Shown here: piece after piece, positions 46,974 to 57,410 of the stretch
Numbering within the stretch: position 1 is the stretch's first letter
Layout of the letters: every line of letters begins with the position of its first letter
Source of the DNA: Nageia nagi
Taxonomy: Eukaryota; Pinophyta
Length of the DNA stretch: 64,000 nt
Assembly: GCA_050084985.1 (NCBI GenBank)
Contig: JBITNC010000001.1
Coordinates: 53,134,001-53,198,000 of the forward strand
Reading direction: 5' to 3'
Position numbers and translations under genes: made by a program
The notes under the pieces: generated by a model
Database searches by the model: none
What the model saw: the letters and a program-made list of their open reading frames with translations, nothing else
Told to the model about the DNA's origin: nothing

Positions 46974-48591
46974 AATTCTCATAGCTTGTTAGCCACATTC
47001 CTTCAGTACCCAGATCAACGATGTTTGGCTCTCTATTTCCGAGAGGCCTTCCCACTTTGAAGACACCTTCTTGCTTGTGCCCAACAGCTACCTAGGGTTT
47101 GATACATCACATCATTCTTCCAAGCTCCCTCTTTGGAAGAGGTTTGTAGGAGACATCGGGATGATTCTTCATAACCACTTCGACGGACTAGGAGAAGTAT
47201 TCGGAGCATGTAGGAACAACTGACGATGCGCCAGATCACCACCTTCTTCTCGACCATTAGTAGCAATACAACCACATCTTGCAGCAATAGAGAGTACCAC
47301 CATAACCCCCCCCAGAGATGCTCAGGACAATCTCCCTCTAGATGTTTCAGATTGTTTGTATCTCCCTTCGTTTAGAGTTGGGACCTTTCGTGGTTGTAGC
47401 TGATTATATCTTTTTCTAGGATTTTAGGTGTTGCTTTAGTTGTTGCTCTGTTTGATTTTTGCTGGCCTCATAATCATGATTGTACTTGGCAGTCCCATTG
47501 ACCGCTTTTGGTCACCAGTGGACATTAATATACTTTCTTTCTAGGAGGTGTAGGGACTTATTGTACTAATTCATCTTCCATTTCAGTATCTCCTTTTGAC
47601 TACCCCTAATCAAGTCTTCCTCAGAGTCACCTTGTTCTTCGACATATTCACTATTCCTTTCAAGGATTTCAGGGTCATATTGGGAACCCGAACTTTCCAA
47701 GAAATCTATCCTCTCACCTTGTGGATTTGGACTTGAAGCTCTTTCTCTAGCGAGTCGTCCTCTATTTAACCCTCCAAGTTTATAATGAGCAATTCTATTC
47801 AATTCCTAGGTGTCTTCAGCTTGCATTTGGATGGTCTATGCTATGTCTCCCATTGCCTGTTTTGATATTCCCATGGTGGCATATTGTCCCGTGTACCCTT
47901 GCCTCCTTCTCGAGGAAGAAGTTGACTCTTCCACCATCTTTCAACTTGTCAGGATAGTTGATGGTGACTTTTACCTTCTTTTCCCGTTGCCTCTTCCATG
48001 TGCCTTGTTTGGGTTCCTCTCCTTTCTTCTTTGGTTATTGCCGTTTGAACTTTCTTGATGTCTTTCAACTGTGTCAAATTTCTAAATCTCTCTTCTGACC
48101 CAAATGGTTTGTGCACATACGGTGACCTCTTATTCTTCTCCATGAATATTGCAATTTTTCGTTTTGGATCATAGTTCTCGGCCGTGGGAAGCTTTTTGAA
48201 TCTATACATCGTTAACTCAGTTTTAATGGTATCAACATCAACCCACAAAGAACAAATATACTCCCCAACAGTGATAGGCAAAGTTATCATGGCAACCTTT
48301 TTCTTCCACACATTATCATGCAAGTATGACAATTGATTACAAAACTCCAACAAGATTATTCTGTTGCTGACGTACTTGGGGAGCATGTGTGGAGCTACCT
48401 GGGATCCATACACCCTGATGTATGTAGATTTTGAGTGTTGCAGGTAAAAATCAGTGTGGCCTTTGAAAGCATATATAGCTGCATTTGAGATTCTGTTTAT
48501 CTGTGCTTCTCCTTTGATCTTCTTAAGTATCTGACAAACTACCACACATGAACAAATGCACACAACAAAACATCTTCCTCAGTTGAAGGAT

Positions 48592-49110
48592 AGTACCTGC
48601 AGGACAATGTACTAGATTCTCTGCAATAAACCATTGTTCAACTGAATTTTGTTTAACTGAATATTGAACTACCTTTTTTACACTCCTTGTTTACTGCAGA
48701 TCCCTGAACACCATCACCATGTAGTATCCATTTAATGCCCAACATGATTGTGCACGTCTTGAAACTGAAATAGTCATAAACTCATCCGGCAGATATGCAA
48801 GAGGAGCACAATTCATAAACTGGAGATAAAACTCAATAAAAAAATATGGAACAGAGGATAATACCTATATGAAAATGTTCTATGATTCTCTGCAATAAAA
48901 ACACAGTTCAACTGACTTTTGTTCAACTGATGATTGAGCAAACCTATTTTACACTGCTTGGTTGCTGCAGATCCTCAACTCCATTCCTATATAATATTCA
49001 TCGGATATCCACCATGGTTGTACAGATGTCTTGAAACTGAAATATTCACAAACTCATCTAGCAGAGATGCAAGAGTAGCCCAATAGAAAAACAAGATCTA
49101 TCCAGTTTGG
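48592..49110. repeat. ~269-bp tandem duplication
   Basis: Two diverged copies sharing GATTCTCTGCAATAAA (about 48615 and 48884), TGTTCAACTGA, GCAGATCC(C/T) and CTTGAAACTGAAATA in the same order, offset 265-270 bp. Non-coding, in the intron upstream of exon f. Confidence 0.6.
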
Positions 49111-49298
49111 AGAAAAAATGAATAATAACACTTGTATTGGATTATTCTTATGAGTTTATGTCTTCTTTTCTTTACAAGTGTTCTTGTTCTTGATCACAAC
49201 AATTTGCTTAGATGTTGACTTTGGTTACATTCTTGTGAAGTTTGAACTTACATTTTTTGTTTAATATTTAATATTCTTTTTTTTTTGTTGAAAATCAG

Positions 49299-49378
49299 GT
49301 CAAAGAAAGCAAGCAGCAGCACTTGTTGTATCAAACATAGCAGCCATCTTGCCTGGATTATGGTCCATTCGTCATAAG
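49299..49378 (+). CDS. TMEM8/PGAP6-like protein, exon f (start of membrane domain)
   Basis: 80 bases between GAAAATCAG and CATAAG|GTAATT. It completes the glycine codon left open by exon e and reads QRKQAAALVVSNIAAILPGL then WSIRHK. Plant TMEM8-like proteins have S-N-A-A-(I/V)-L-P-(A/G)-W-(A/S)-(L/I)-R-K at exactly this point, just after the EGF-like module, as the first helix of the 7-TM CREST domain. The next block of the family (AEWVLFTSSGISSGLYHACD) is not seen in the remaining 14.6 kb, so the next intron is at least that long. Confidence 0.88.
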
Positions 49379-49844
49379 GTAATTCATGATTTCATCTTAT
49401 CAGATGTATGAAAATGGCAGTAGAATCTGTTCTTTTGTAACTTTTTTTTTATATAACAAGAGAACCAGTTCCTTTGTAACTATCTGTGATAGGACTATAG
49501 AAGCCTTCTTATGACATAATATTTGATGGGATTGTATGTGACATCATACTTTCTCCATGTGCTACCAAAAGCAAATGTTTTTTTAACTTTTTTGATGAAT
49601 CAGCAATAATAAAATTGCAAGGATTGGGACCAACGTTCTATTTATTATCAGATATTACTCATTTTAGAATCAAAGAAACAGATGTACCTAAGATGCGCAT
49701 AAAAACAACAAATTAACAATATGGACTCCGAGTAAACGCTTTTGAACTTTCAAATGCACCATCAACTTTTATGAGAATGATAAACAAATACAATTGACTC
49801 TAACTATAAAGGACGAATTTGATATATGATATATTGTCTTTGAG

Positions 49845-52800
49845 ATGAAATGAAATGAAATATTATTGATGTCCATGGCTGACCAAAAATGACCCAAGGG
49901 ACTGTGAAAGGAACATCATAATAACAAGAAGTGAGAGGGAAAAATACCAAACAAAAAGGAAAGAAATAAAGGTAAATACTCATACGACCCAAGAGGCAGG
50001 CCAAAAAAAGACAAAAGCAAGTAGGAAAGAGAGACAAAGGTCACAATCCATAACCTGACCAAGCCTGCATAGTGCTTCTAAAAGGATGGAGAGTGAGAGA
50101 GAGGAGGGGGGCTTGAGGGGTGCTCAACTTCTACCCCAAATCCTTGTCTTTGCTATCACTCAAGGCCAAAGAATCCCTGCTAAGAAAGTCAATGATTTGT
50201 CATTGCCTATAACTCCTCTAAATCCGTGAAGACACATGGTTAGTCTATCTAGTGACGTCACCTTTGTTTGTGTTGTTTCAGTGTATGATGTGTCTAGGAG
50301 CTCCTCTAGAAGCCGAGTCTACTCCTTGATGCAAAGTAAAAGGCATTGCTGATCTGGGTAATTGAAGAAGATGGATAGAGATCGCAAATTGTTCTTGCAA
50401 AGCTAGTGAAATTTGCCTTGGATCTCATAGTAGATGGGACATCAACAAATAAAGTGGTGAAGGGTTTCCACTTCTCCCAAGGGAAAAATTAGGTAGATCC
50501 GCTCTTCCCTGATAAGTAGTGATTTGACTTGACACGAAGCTAGTGAGAACATATCTTGATTGATCCAATTGGTACCCATAGCCCATGCATCATAAGTGGT
50601 TGAAGGTAGCATGGGGAAATTACACATCCATCTTATATCTCTAGAAGTGCTCATGATAGAAAGACAACTTGGGGTAGAGAGGGGTGGCAGGGGAGATCCA
50701 TGTGCAGTAGGTCTACTAGAAACTGTTGTCCTTCTGATTCTTGTTGAGTATCTTCTCCTTCTTATGCTAAGGTAGGAGATAAAAAGGGACTCCTAAGAAA
50801 AATCTGTGAGGAAGCTTATTTATTTGTATTTGAAAGCTAGCCAAAAGTGTCAATACCTGTGAATACTGTAAAGTCCCTTTTTTGTGTTCCTATTCTATTG
50901 ATGTATTCCAAATTTGGATCTGGTTAGTAAGGAGAGGGATGCCCTCCGTCTAGTACATTCTTAGGTGTGATTTGTTAGTCTTAGGAGTATTTTAGAATAT
51001 CTTTGTATCCTCTTTAGTTATTGTAGGCCCAAGGTGACATTATGAGGCCTTGGGAGTTAGTTGCAATGTTCCTAAGTGGTACATCCAACCTATGTGTATT
51101 TATGAGGCATTGTTTAATGCTCTCACTTGTAATCATGCAGTGTAGATCTCTAGGAGTGATTTTTGTACTTTCCAGGTCAAATTGTGAGCCCCAAGTGGGA
51201 CATTCAGCTGTATGGGACTGAGGCGCTCCATTTGGAGGGCATCTTTGTCTATCATCTATTATTTCTTTTGAGACTTGGTTGCAAAAATCAGTTTCTAGCC
51301 TCTTGTGGACGAAAACTTGCAAGAGAGTGGTCTAGAGGACGAAAACCCTCTTAGATCCATGGTTTAAGGATGTAGACCATCGAGTCTTTGTCCCAATTCA
51401 ATTCTAGTGTTCAGATCCAACAATTTGAGTGATATGTCTAGCTTGAGGAGGGACACACAACCTTTGGAGGTATTGAGGAGCATTTCTGAGGTCAGATCCA
51501 GGGGTTTGAGGCCCTATTTGTGTGATGTCCAGCATTGGAGGAGTATTTTCTTAATTTGGAGCATCATTCAGCCTCTTAGACTCAAACGTCCAGCCATTTT
51601 ATGCAATTTGGAGTTGTTTGTGCCAAATCTAGTCTTCTAAGCCAAATGCCTAGCCTAGTGGGCCATTATCCCTAAGTTTGGTGCCTTGTAGTGAGACTTC
51701 CAACCTTAGGGAATCATTTGGGTGATTTTTGAGCATTGAACTTTGTTCCTAAGATCAATATATTTCAAATCTGATCTTCTTTGTCCAGAATAAACTTTGT
51801 TTGTGTAGATTTGGTTGTTTTTGAGTAAATTTTATTTTTCCTAATTTGGGACATTACAAATACCAACCCCTTTGCCTACCCCATGGGCTCGATGCTAAGT
51901 CCATTGAGGAGCGTAAAGCCAAATATGTGTATCATCTACATCTGAAGGGCTATCTTCCATAGTACGGACTCTATTGAGATAGTTGGTGATCTGAAGATGA
52001 TCTTGAGCCAGAGAGAGGAGGCTCCAAATTCTATTAGGTAATGAAGTGAGGGATCATGCTCTTGCATTGAATTAATTTCCAACAGAAAAGTGTTTGTACC
52101 CACTCAACAAGAGACCATTCAATTCGGTCCAAGACTAGGCCCTTGAATCTTTGACCCATATGTCGTAGTCAGCTTGACCAAAGTTTCAAAGATATTCATC
52201 TTGATTGGCATATATTGAAAATGATCTCTAAAACAACTTCGCTTAAGCAAAGAAAGGGCTACATAGGCTTTACAAACTTAGGCTTGGGCTATAGGCTTCA
52301 TTCCAAAGGTGAATCCAATGAAGATAACCCTTAAATACAAGTATGAAGTGGAAATATCTACCTCTTCCCATGACATTTGGAGAGAGCCTCTTTGGTAGTA
52401 TGAAACACATTACCTTGGTTTTGGTTAGGTTCATTGTTAGCTATGTCAACTTAAAGGTATAGAATGTAGCTAGCATGTCCAAATAATGTTGAAGCGCCTT
52501 GAGGGTCGACGAAAGAAGGGAAACATCATTGACAAAGAGAAGGATAGAGAAAACATATGGTGAAGCAAGCAACCGTCCTTTGCATGTGTGTACTCTCTGA
52601 TAAATTACTTGAGTTCATCATTGAAGTTCCCAAAGAGTGTTAGAGAAAGAGGGCACCCTTGTTTCACTCTTATGCGTTGAAAATTTGTGTAAAAGCCCTA
52701 TGTAGAACGAAACCAACCTACCATTGTTTCATACAATTGCGGGTACTACCACTAGAGGCTACCTAGAGATGCCAATTGATGAAGCCTCTCGAGTAACATG

Positions 52801-54043
52801 TTTTGAGGTATTGTGTCAAAAGCTTTTCTATAGTCTACTAAGGAGAAATAAACTCTCAAAGATTTGGATCATGCCTCTCAATAATGGTCTTGAGGAAAAA
52901 AATATGATCTATGGTCTAGTGTTCTTGCTTGAATCTAGCTTGGCCGAAAGCTCTCTGTCTTTCCTCCTCCAACCTACACAAAAGAAGCCAAGCTAATGTC
53001 ATGGCTTAAAGTTTAGCAAATACGTGTCCAATCATGATGGTCCTATAGTTATTGGGTTCATAGGGGTATCTTGACTTACGAATGTGGTGAATGATATATT
53101 GGGTCCAAGAGTCAAGAAAATTGGAATAAATAGTAAGTTTGAAGACATTAGCAAGGGGCATAACAAGTGGATCAATATCATGCTTCAAGAATTCCGCCTA
53201 TAACCCATCAAGATTTGCCACTTTGCTAGTACAAAGCTTCCTAATGGCCTACCTAGTCAGTTCGGTAGAGAAGAGGTAATAAGAAATAGGGGCAGAAGGA
53301 ACCCAAATAGGAGGTTGATTGGGGATGGTATAGCGGGATGAGGTGTGAGTGGTCAAGGTGAAAAGACTAATCTTGTGAATGGGGTGGATTCTAGGAAGGA
53401 TAAAGAGCTAGAAGGTTTTGGGGGAGTCCCGAAGGGAATGAATAAGATCCAGTCTACTTTGATGAAGGAAAAGGTGTTTCTTCTTCTGAAGGAGCATTAT
53501 GTAGTCCTTGTAGGATATCGTTGTGAACTGAGGTGAGAATTAGATGGTGTGTTTCAATTATCGTGGGCAGATTTATGATCCTCATCATACCAAGCATTCG
53601 TGGGACAACAATCCGGAGGTCATGGATGAGGAAGGGGGTGGATGGTGTGGGGGTTAGAGTCCATTGAAGCCCTCTAAAGTGCTTGGACTATGAAGGCAAA
53701 GTGGTCAACAATAGTGGAAAGGGATGAAAGACGAAGAAGAATTTGACACAAACAGTCCATGTGGGTTGGGGAATATTTGTAGTCAAATTTTACAATAACT
53801 CGAGGGATGTGAGTGGTGGAATAATAGGGCGAGTAGTGTTTGAGATAGTGAGTGAGTGATTGATCAAGGGGATGACTAGAAAACTGAAGTGGAAAATGAA
53901 CAAAATGAGGGTGGTAGAATAAAGACCATAATCAGTGGCATTGGCTGCACCATTATGAGTAAAGCAAGTGAGCCCTCCAAAATCTTGAAAACAAGACATC
54001 CCATTGAGAATAATAAACTTATTGGATTCACCCAACTCCAAAA
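49845..54043 (-). mobile_element. LINE, copy C, with endonuclease remnant
   Basis: Minus-strand 3' end reads GGTCAGCCATGGACATCAAT then TTTCATTTCATTTCATC, like the LINE copies ending at 41740 and 47543. RT is decayed: YEPNNYRTIMIGHVFAKL (about 53010-53075) parallels SNYDTIMIGHTLAKL of copy B. The APE-type endonuclease end lies at 54041-53790 (KFIILNGMSCFQDFGGLTCF, NAATDYGLYSTT-like order). Stops throughout. It is interrupted by the solo LTR 50867-51858 and truncated on the 5' side by the hAT insertion at 54044. Confidence 0.72.
50867..51858 (+). mobile_element. Solo LTR (992 bp) in the LINE
   Basis: Begins TGTAAAGTCCC and ends GGGACATTACA (inverted, 9 of 11 matching), flanked by perfect AATAC duplications at 50862-50866 and 51859-51863. 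It contains TTGTGAGCCCCAAGTGGGAC, the motif shared with the LTRs at 7054-9346, 18591-21522 and 36667-37888. Confidence 0.85.
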
Positions 54044-54355
54044 CATAGTCAAAAAAATTGGAATCGAATCAGAATCATTTGGTTTTAGGATTCTGATTTT
54101 TTGAAAAATTGGATAAAATTGGCAAAAAAATCAGATAAAATCTGCATGGAGAAAAAATGAAGGAATTTCTCCTATTTGATATTAAAACAAATCAGTTTTA
54201 GTTAAATCTGAATATTGCATATCAAATAGACAACATTCCATATAGAATAACACATAAAATATCCAACATTGCATATCAAAGAAATTGTAGAGTTCAATAT
54301 TACATAGCGAATGTCAAGTGTCAAGGATCAAAAACATTAAAGATTTTCAATGTGA
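54044..54355 (-). mobile_element. hAT terminal fragment
   Basis: Starts at inverted repeat CATAGTCAAAAAAATTGGAA and is the reverse complement of the last ~310 bp of the hAT at 31898-33601, including GTGTCAAGGATCAAAAACAT and CAAATAGGAGAAATTCCTTC (reversed). It stops at TGTGA where the Athila-like LTR begins; the rest should lie beyond the right edge. Confidence 0.82.
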
Positions 54356-54662
54356 TGATGAGACTCAAAATGGTCTCATTTTTGATGCATTTATTTGATG
54401 TGTTAAGGACATTTGGAACACTAATATGACTTGAATGATATTACCAATTGTTATAAACTGTCTAATTTAATGTTGAATGCATATTTGTTTGATCTTTCAT
54501 TTATTATTGTTATTTGTAATTTTGATGCATGAAAAATTACTGTTTATGTTTGAATAATGTTTGCTGAGCACATATTCTGACTTCTCATAAGAATGATGGC
54601 TGCAAGTATCAAGTTTCTAGCTCTAGAGTAATCTAATTGAAAGCTCCAAAAAACGGCATAAG

Positions 54663-55068
54663 TCTAGCTCCAGAAACCGACTTAAGTCTAGCACTAGAAA
54701 GCAACTTAAGACTGGCTCCAGAAACCGACTTCAGTCTAGCACTAGAAAGCGACTTCAGTCTAGCCCAGAAAGCGACTCAAGTCTGGCTCCAGAAATCAAC
54801 TTAAGTCTAGCACCAGAAAGCGACTTCAGTCTAGCACCAGAGAGCGACTTTAGTCAGGCTCCAGAAATCAAGTTAAGTCTAGCACCAGAAAGTGACTTCA
54901 GTCTAGCACTAGAAAGCGACTACAGTCTAGCTCCATAAATCAAATTAAGTTTAGCACCAGAAAGCGACTTTAGTCTAGCACCAGAAAGCGACTTCAGTCT
55001 AGCACCAGAAAGCGACTTCAGACTAGCACCAGAAAGCGACTTCATCTAGCTCCAGAAAGCGACTTAAG
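54663..55068 (+). repeat. 24-bp minisatellite with 72-bp higher-order period, in the LTR
   Basis: Seventeen units, fifteen of 24 bp and two of 23 bp, 406 bp in all. The core is CTAGC(T/A)CCAGAAA followed by GCGACTT(C/A)AG. From unit 6 to 14 a three-unit pattern repeats: a GCTCCA(G/T)AAATCAA unit followed by two GCACCAGAAAG-type units, three times. One frame is open for several units (SSTRKRLQ-like) but is broken by the 23-bp unit. Confidence 0.9.
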
Positions 55069-55092
55069 TTTGGCTCTAGAAACTGTTTAAAG

Positions 55093-55215
55093 GCTCCTGA
55101 AATGTAGCTCTAGAAAAGTTCCTGAAATGTAGCTCCAGAAAGGTTCTTGAAATGTAGCTCCAGAAAGGTTCCTGAAATATAGCTCAAGAAAGGCTCCTGA
55201 ATTATAGCTCCAGAA
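55093..55215 (+). repeat. 25-bp tandem repeat next to the 24-bp array
   Basis: Five units of CCTGAAATGTAGCTCCAGAA plus AGGTT-type spacer. They share GTAGCTCCAGAAA with the neighbouring 24-bp family, so they are probably a derivative of it. Confidence 0.8.
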
Positions 55216-55964
55216 ATATAGAAGAATCAGACGCACAAAATTAAGATGACAGCTACATCGAAGACAGAGAAGAACGTGGCTCAGTTAGAGAAACTAGAGG
55301 AGCCAGAGAAGAAGTCAAGTAGACTTATTCCAATTAGGAACTAGTCTTAAGGACAAAGTAACTAATTATGTTTTAGATTTGATCTTTGCAGAATTATCTC
55401 CAGAATATTAGCAAACAGCGTAGGATAAGAAGGATTGTATGACCCAAATGAATAGGTCAAGTAGTATATATTTTAGAATGATTAGTTAAAAAGCATTAAT
55501 GAGCCTATTAGAATAAATAGAGACTTGGTAACAGAAAAAAAAAAAAAAAAGAGAAGGGAGAGGGAGGACTAGCTTTTGTAATCAAATTATACCAGTTCGT
55601 TTGGAAAAGCAATAAAAAGGTGTGACAATTCTTTAACATTGTGTTAAATTGTGAGTCTCTACTGGGAAGAGGGGGCCCACTCCTACTGGTAGAGGTCTCT
55701 TATTTGTTTCATGTCAATTTCCAGTTTTCTGCAAAGTATTTGATAGCAGCTTAGTGTGTGTGTTTTCTCCATTTCCTTCAGTTTACTGCAACTTTATCTT
55801 TCCAGTTTAAGTCCTGCAAGTCTGAATTTAGCATTATTGTATGATTGAAATTTGAATTTTCCAAGTAGAACAAGGGATAAAACAGAGTCCTCAACTGCTA
55901 TAGCCTTGTACACCAACTCAGGATTGACAAAAATTAAATGATGAATTGACGCCTCATCATTTTT

Positions 55965-55982
55965 GGCGCTGTTGCCGGGGAA
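55965..55982 (+). promoter_or_regulatory. Primer-binding site, Asp tRNA type
   Basis: TGGCGCTGTTGCCGGGAA, 16 of 18 bases identical to the TGGCGCCGTTGCCGGGGA typical of Athila/Tat elements. Confidence 0.88.
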
Positions 55983-56175
55983 GGTGTTAGTTAGGACTGG
56001 TGACAACAATTCTTGTAGTAGGACTCCTACCAGTACCATATTAGAAATTATGTGCAGCCATGTTTCCTCAAAGGGGATCTTTGAGTGGTCTTGAGTAGCA
56101 GCCATACAAGAGTTCTTCAGTCAAACGGTTTTGAACTTGCTTAGATTTGATTTCAAAGTTGATTATTTAGAATGA

Positions 56176-57410
56176 ATGAATAGATCTAGAGACAAGAGGG
56201 GAAGATTTATTAGTAATAGAGGTAGGAGTAGTAGAGGTAGAGGTCACACTCCAGTAAAACCCCCCCAAAGAAGACCTGTTGAATTAGGTAGAGCTACCTC
56301 ATCACAGCAAGCTGAAATTGTTGAAGAAAGTCCTAGTGTTGTTGAGCAATCTTTATCAGCTGAAACTGAAGAAAATTCACAGTCAGTCATCAGAAGAACA
56401 AGATCTTAAGCAACTTGAAGAAGAATTAATTAAAGAAAAACCTCTTGAACAATCTGCAGAAGTTAGTGTTTCAGAAAAGGAATCTGTAAGATTTTCTGAA
56501 ATTTCTTCACCATTGCACATCCAGATTCCTTCAAGTAATACAGATTCTGAAGCTGAAAGTGAAGAAGCAAAAAGACCTTTTGGAACTTTTGCAACTTTTG
56601 TTAATCCATTATATACTATGTCAGGAGGAACGGGTAGTACTAATGCTACTGGAGGTAGTGGTGAAGGAAGAGCAAATCCACAAAATCCAAATAGGACCTT
56701 CTCTTTTCCCATCCTACTTGCTCCAGGAGTTGATGCCCCAATGAAGAATATTTCACCATCAGTATTACCCAACTTTAGAGGTTTTCCAAATGAGGATCCT
56801 GACCAGTTCTTATTTGAATTTAAAATCATATGTAAAACATATGATTATGAATTGGATAATGAAAAGGTGAAACTCTTTCCTTCTACCTTGAAGGATAATG
56901 CAATGAGATGGTTCATGGGACTTCCACCAGATTCTATCACCACTTGGGTAGAAATGGAAAAATTATTTCTGGAAAAGTATCAAGAGTATTGCAGAGTCAA
57001 GGACAGGAAAGATGAACTATTCAGAATCAAGCAAGAAGAAATAGAAAGCTTGGAGGATTATTTGGATCGGTTCCTTTTTGTGCAAAAAAGGGTAGGAACT
57101 AACTTTGATCCTGATTTTGTTAAAACAATATTTCTGAGAGGATTGTTAGAATCATCCCTTGATGTTTTGAATCTAATGGGAAGAGGAAATATCTATACAT
57201 TAGATTTGGATGAGATCATTGAGTTATGCACAAATTACTCAAGGACCAGAACTCCTACTCGCAAGACAAAACTTCACACTAAGGATAGTGCGGTTAGTGA
57301 ACTCATTGAGGAATTGGCCAATTTCAAAACTGACATTTTGGTAGAATTGAACCAATTGAAAGGAGGAACACATAGAGCAGCCAAATACAGCCAAAACAAC
57401 CTGCATTGCC
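56176..57410 (+). pseudogene. Athila-like gag
   Basis: Starts MNRSRDKRGRFISNRGRSSR (arginine/serine/glycine-rich), continues with acidic sequence, then shifts frame once near 56385. Core: NISPSVLPNFRGFPNEDPDQ, KLFPSTLKDNAMRWFMGLPP, SITTWVEMEKLFLEKYQ, LEDYLDRFLFVQKR and VKTIFLRGLLESS, the Athila/Tat gag signature. A second one-base break near 57370-57405 moves into the protease frame (KQPALPAQLVPNPNN). No nonsense codon other than those created by the shifts. Confidence 0.85.

Larger units (their letters stand above)
44707..47543 (+). mobile_element. 5'-truncated LINE, copy B
   Basis: Contains the linker after the endonuclease, RT, and a C-terminal CCHC knuckle, and ends GGACATTAATATACTTTCTT TCT. 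It is inserted in the ORF of copy C. The 14 bp left (44693-44706, TGAGGACTAGGCAC) and right (47544-47557, GGAGGTGTAGGGAC) look like diverged copies of one target duplication; read on the minus strand they encode VPSPQ and VPTPP. Clade not determined; the tail is TTTC repeats, not poly(A). Confidence 0.8.
43228..48563 (-). pseudogene. Pol-less retroelement ORF family, copy C (split by a LINE)
   Basis: Longest copy. Minus-strand order: KKIKGEAQINRISNAAIYAF, HDNVWKKKVAMITLPITVGE, YDPKRKIAIFMEKNKRSPYV, LNRIAHYKLGGLNRGRLARE, then the LINE. It resumes with VPSPQPLEENVDQ, QEIEVGPIGLERHEYNINAS, FALRQEGKK, KLKKELVAKNKS, SVAKEKEKFTAHMADFLFGV, TQDVNMLKTGH, DEREMSIREYQMKQ and LGIDKMEAFMGNNF. The first part (48563-47949) is 204 codons with no match I recognise. 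Several stops and frameshifts. No RT or integrase. Confidence 0.55.
29547..49298 (+). other. Giant intron (19,752 bp) of the TMEM8-like gene
   Basis: Donor AAAG|GTAACT, acceptor GAAAATCAG|GTC. It contains copia, hAT, two LINE copies, a solo LTR and two copies of the pol-less ORF family, listed separately. In 29547-30270 and 49110-49298 I see only intron-like A/T-rich sequence. Confidence 0.85.
54356..55960 (+). repeat. 5' LTR of the Athila-like element (1,605 bp)
   Basis: Starts TGATGAG exactly where hAT homology ends and finishes CTCATCA, giving perfect 7-bp inverted ends, followed four bases later by an Asp-tRNA-type PBS. It holds a 24-bp tandem array, a 25-bp tandem array and AATAAAAAG-type signals near 55610. 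The matching 3' LTR is not in the window. Confidence 0.82.

Noticed and set aside
54663-55068. Regular 24-bp array as a CRISPR
   Set aside because: Units are contiguous with no unique spacers, lie inside a plant LTR, and no cas gene is present.
54663-55068. SR-like protein (SSTRKRLQ repeats) encoded by the array
   Set aside because: The frame is broken by 23-bp units and has no start context; the period of 24 merely keeps one frame open.
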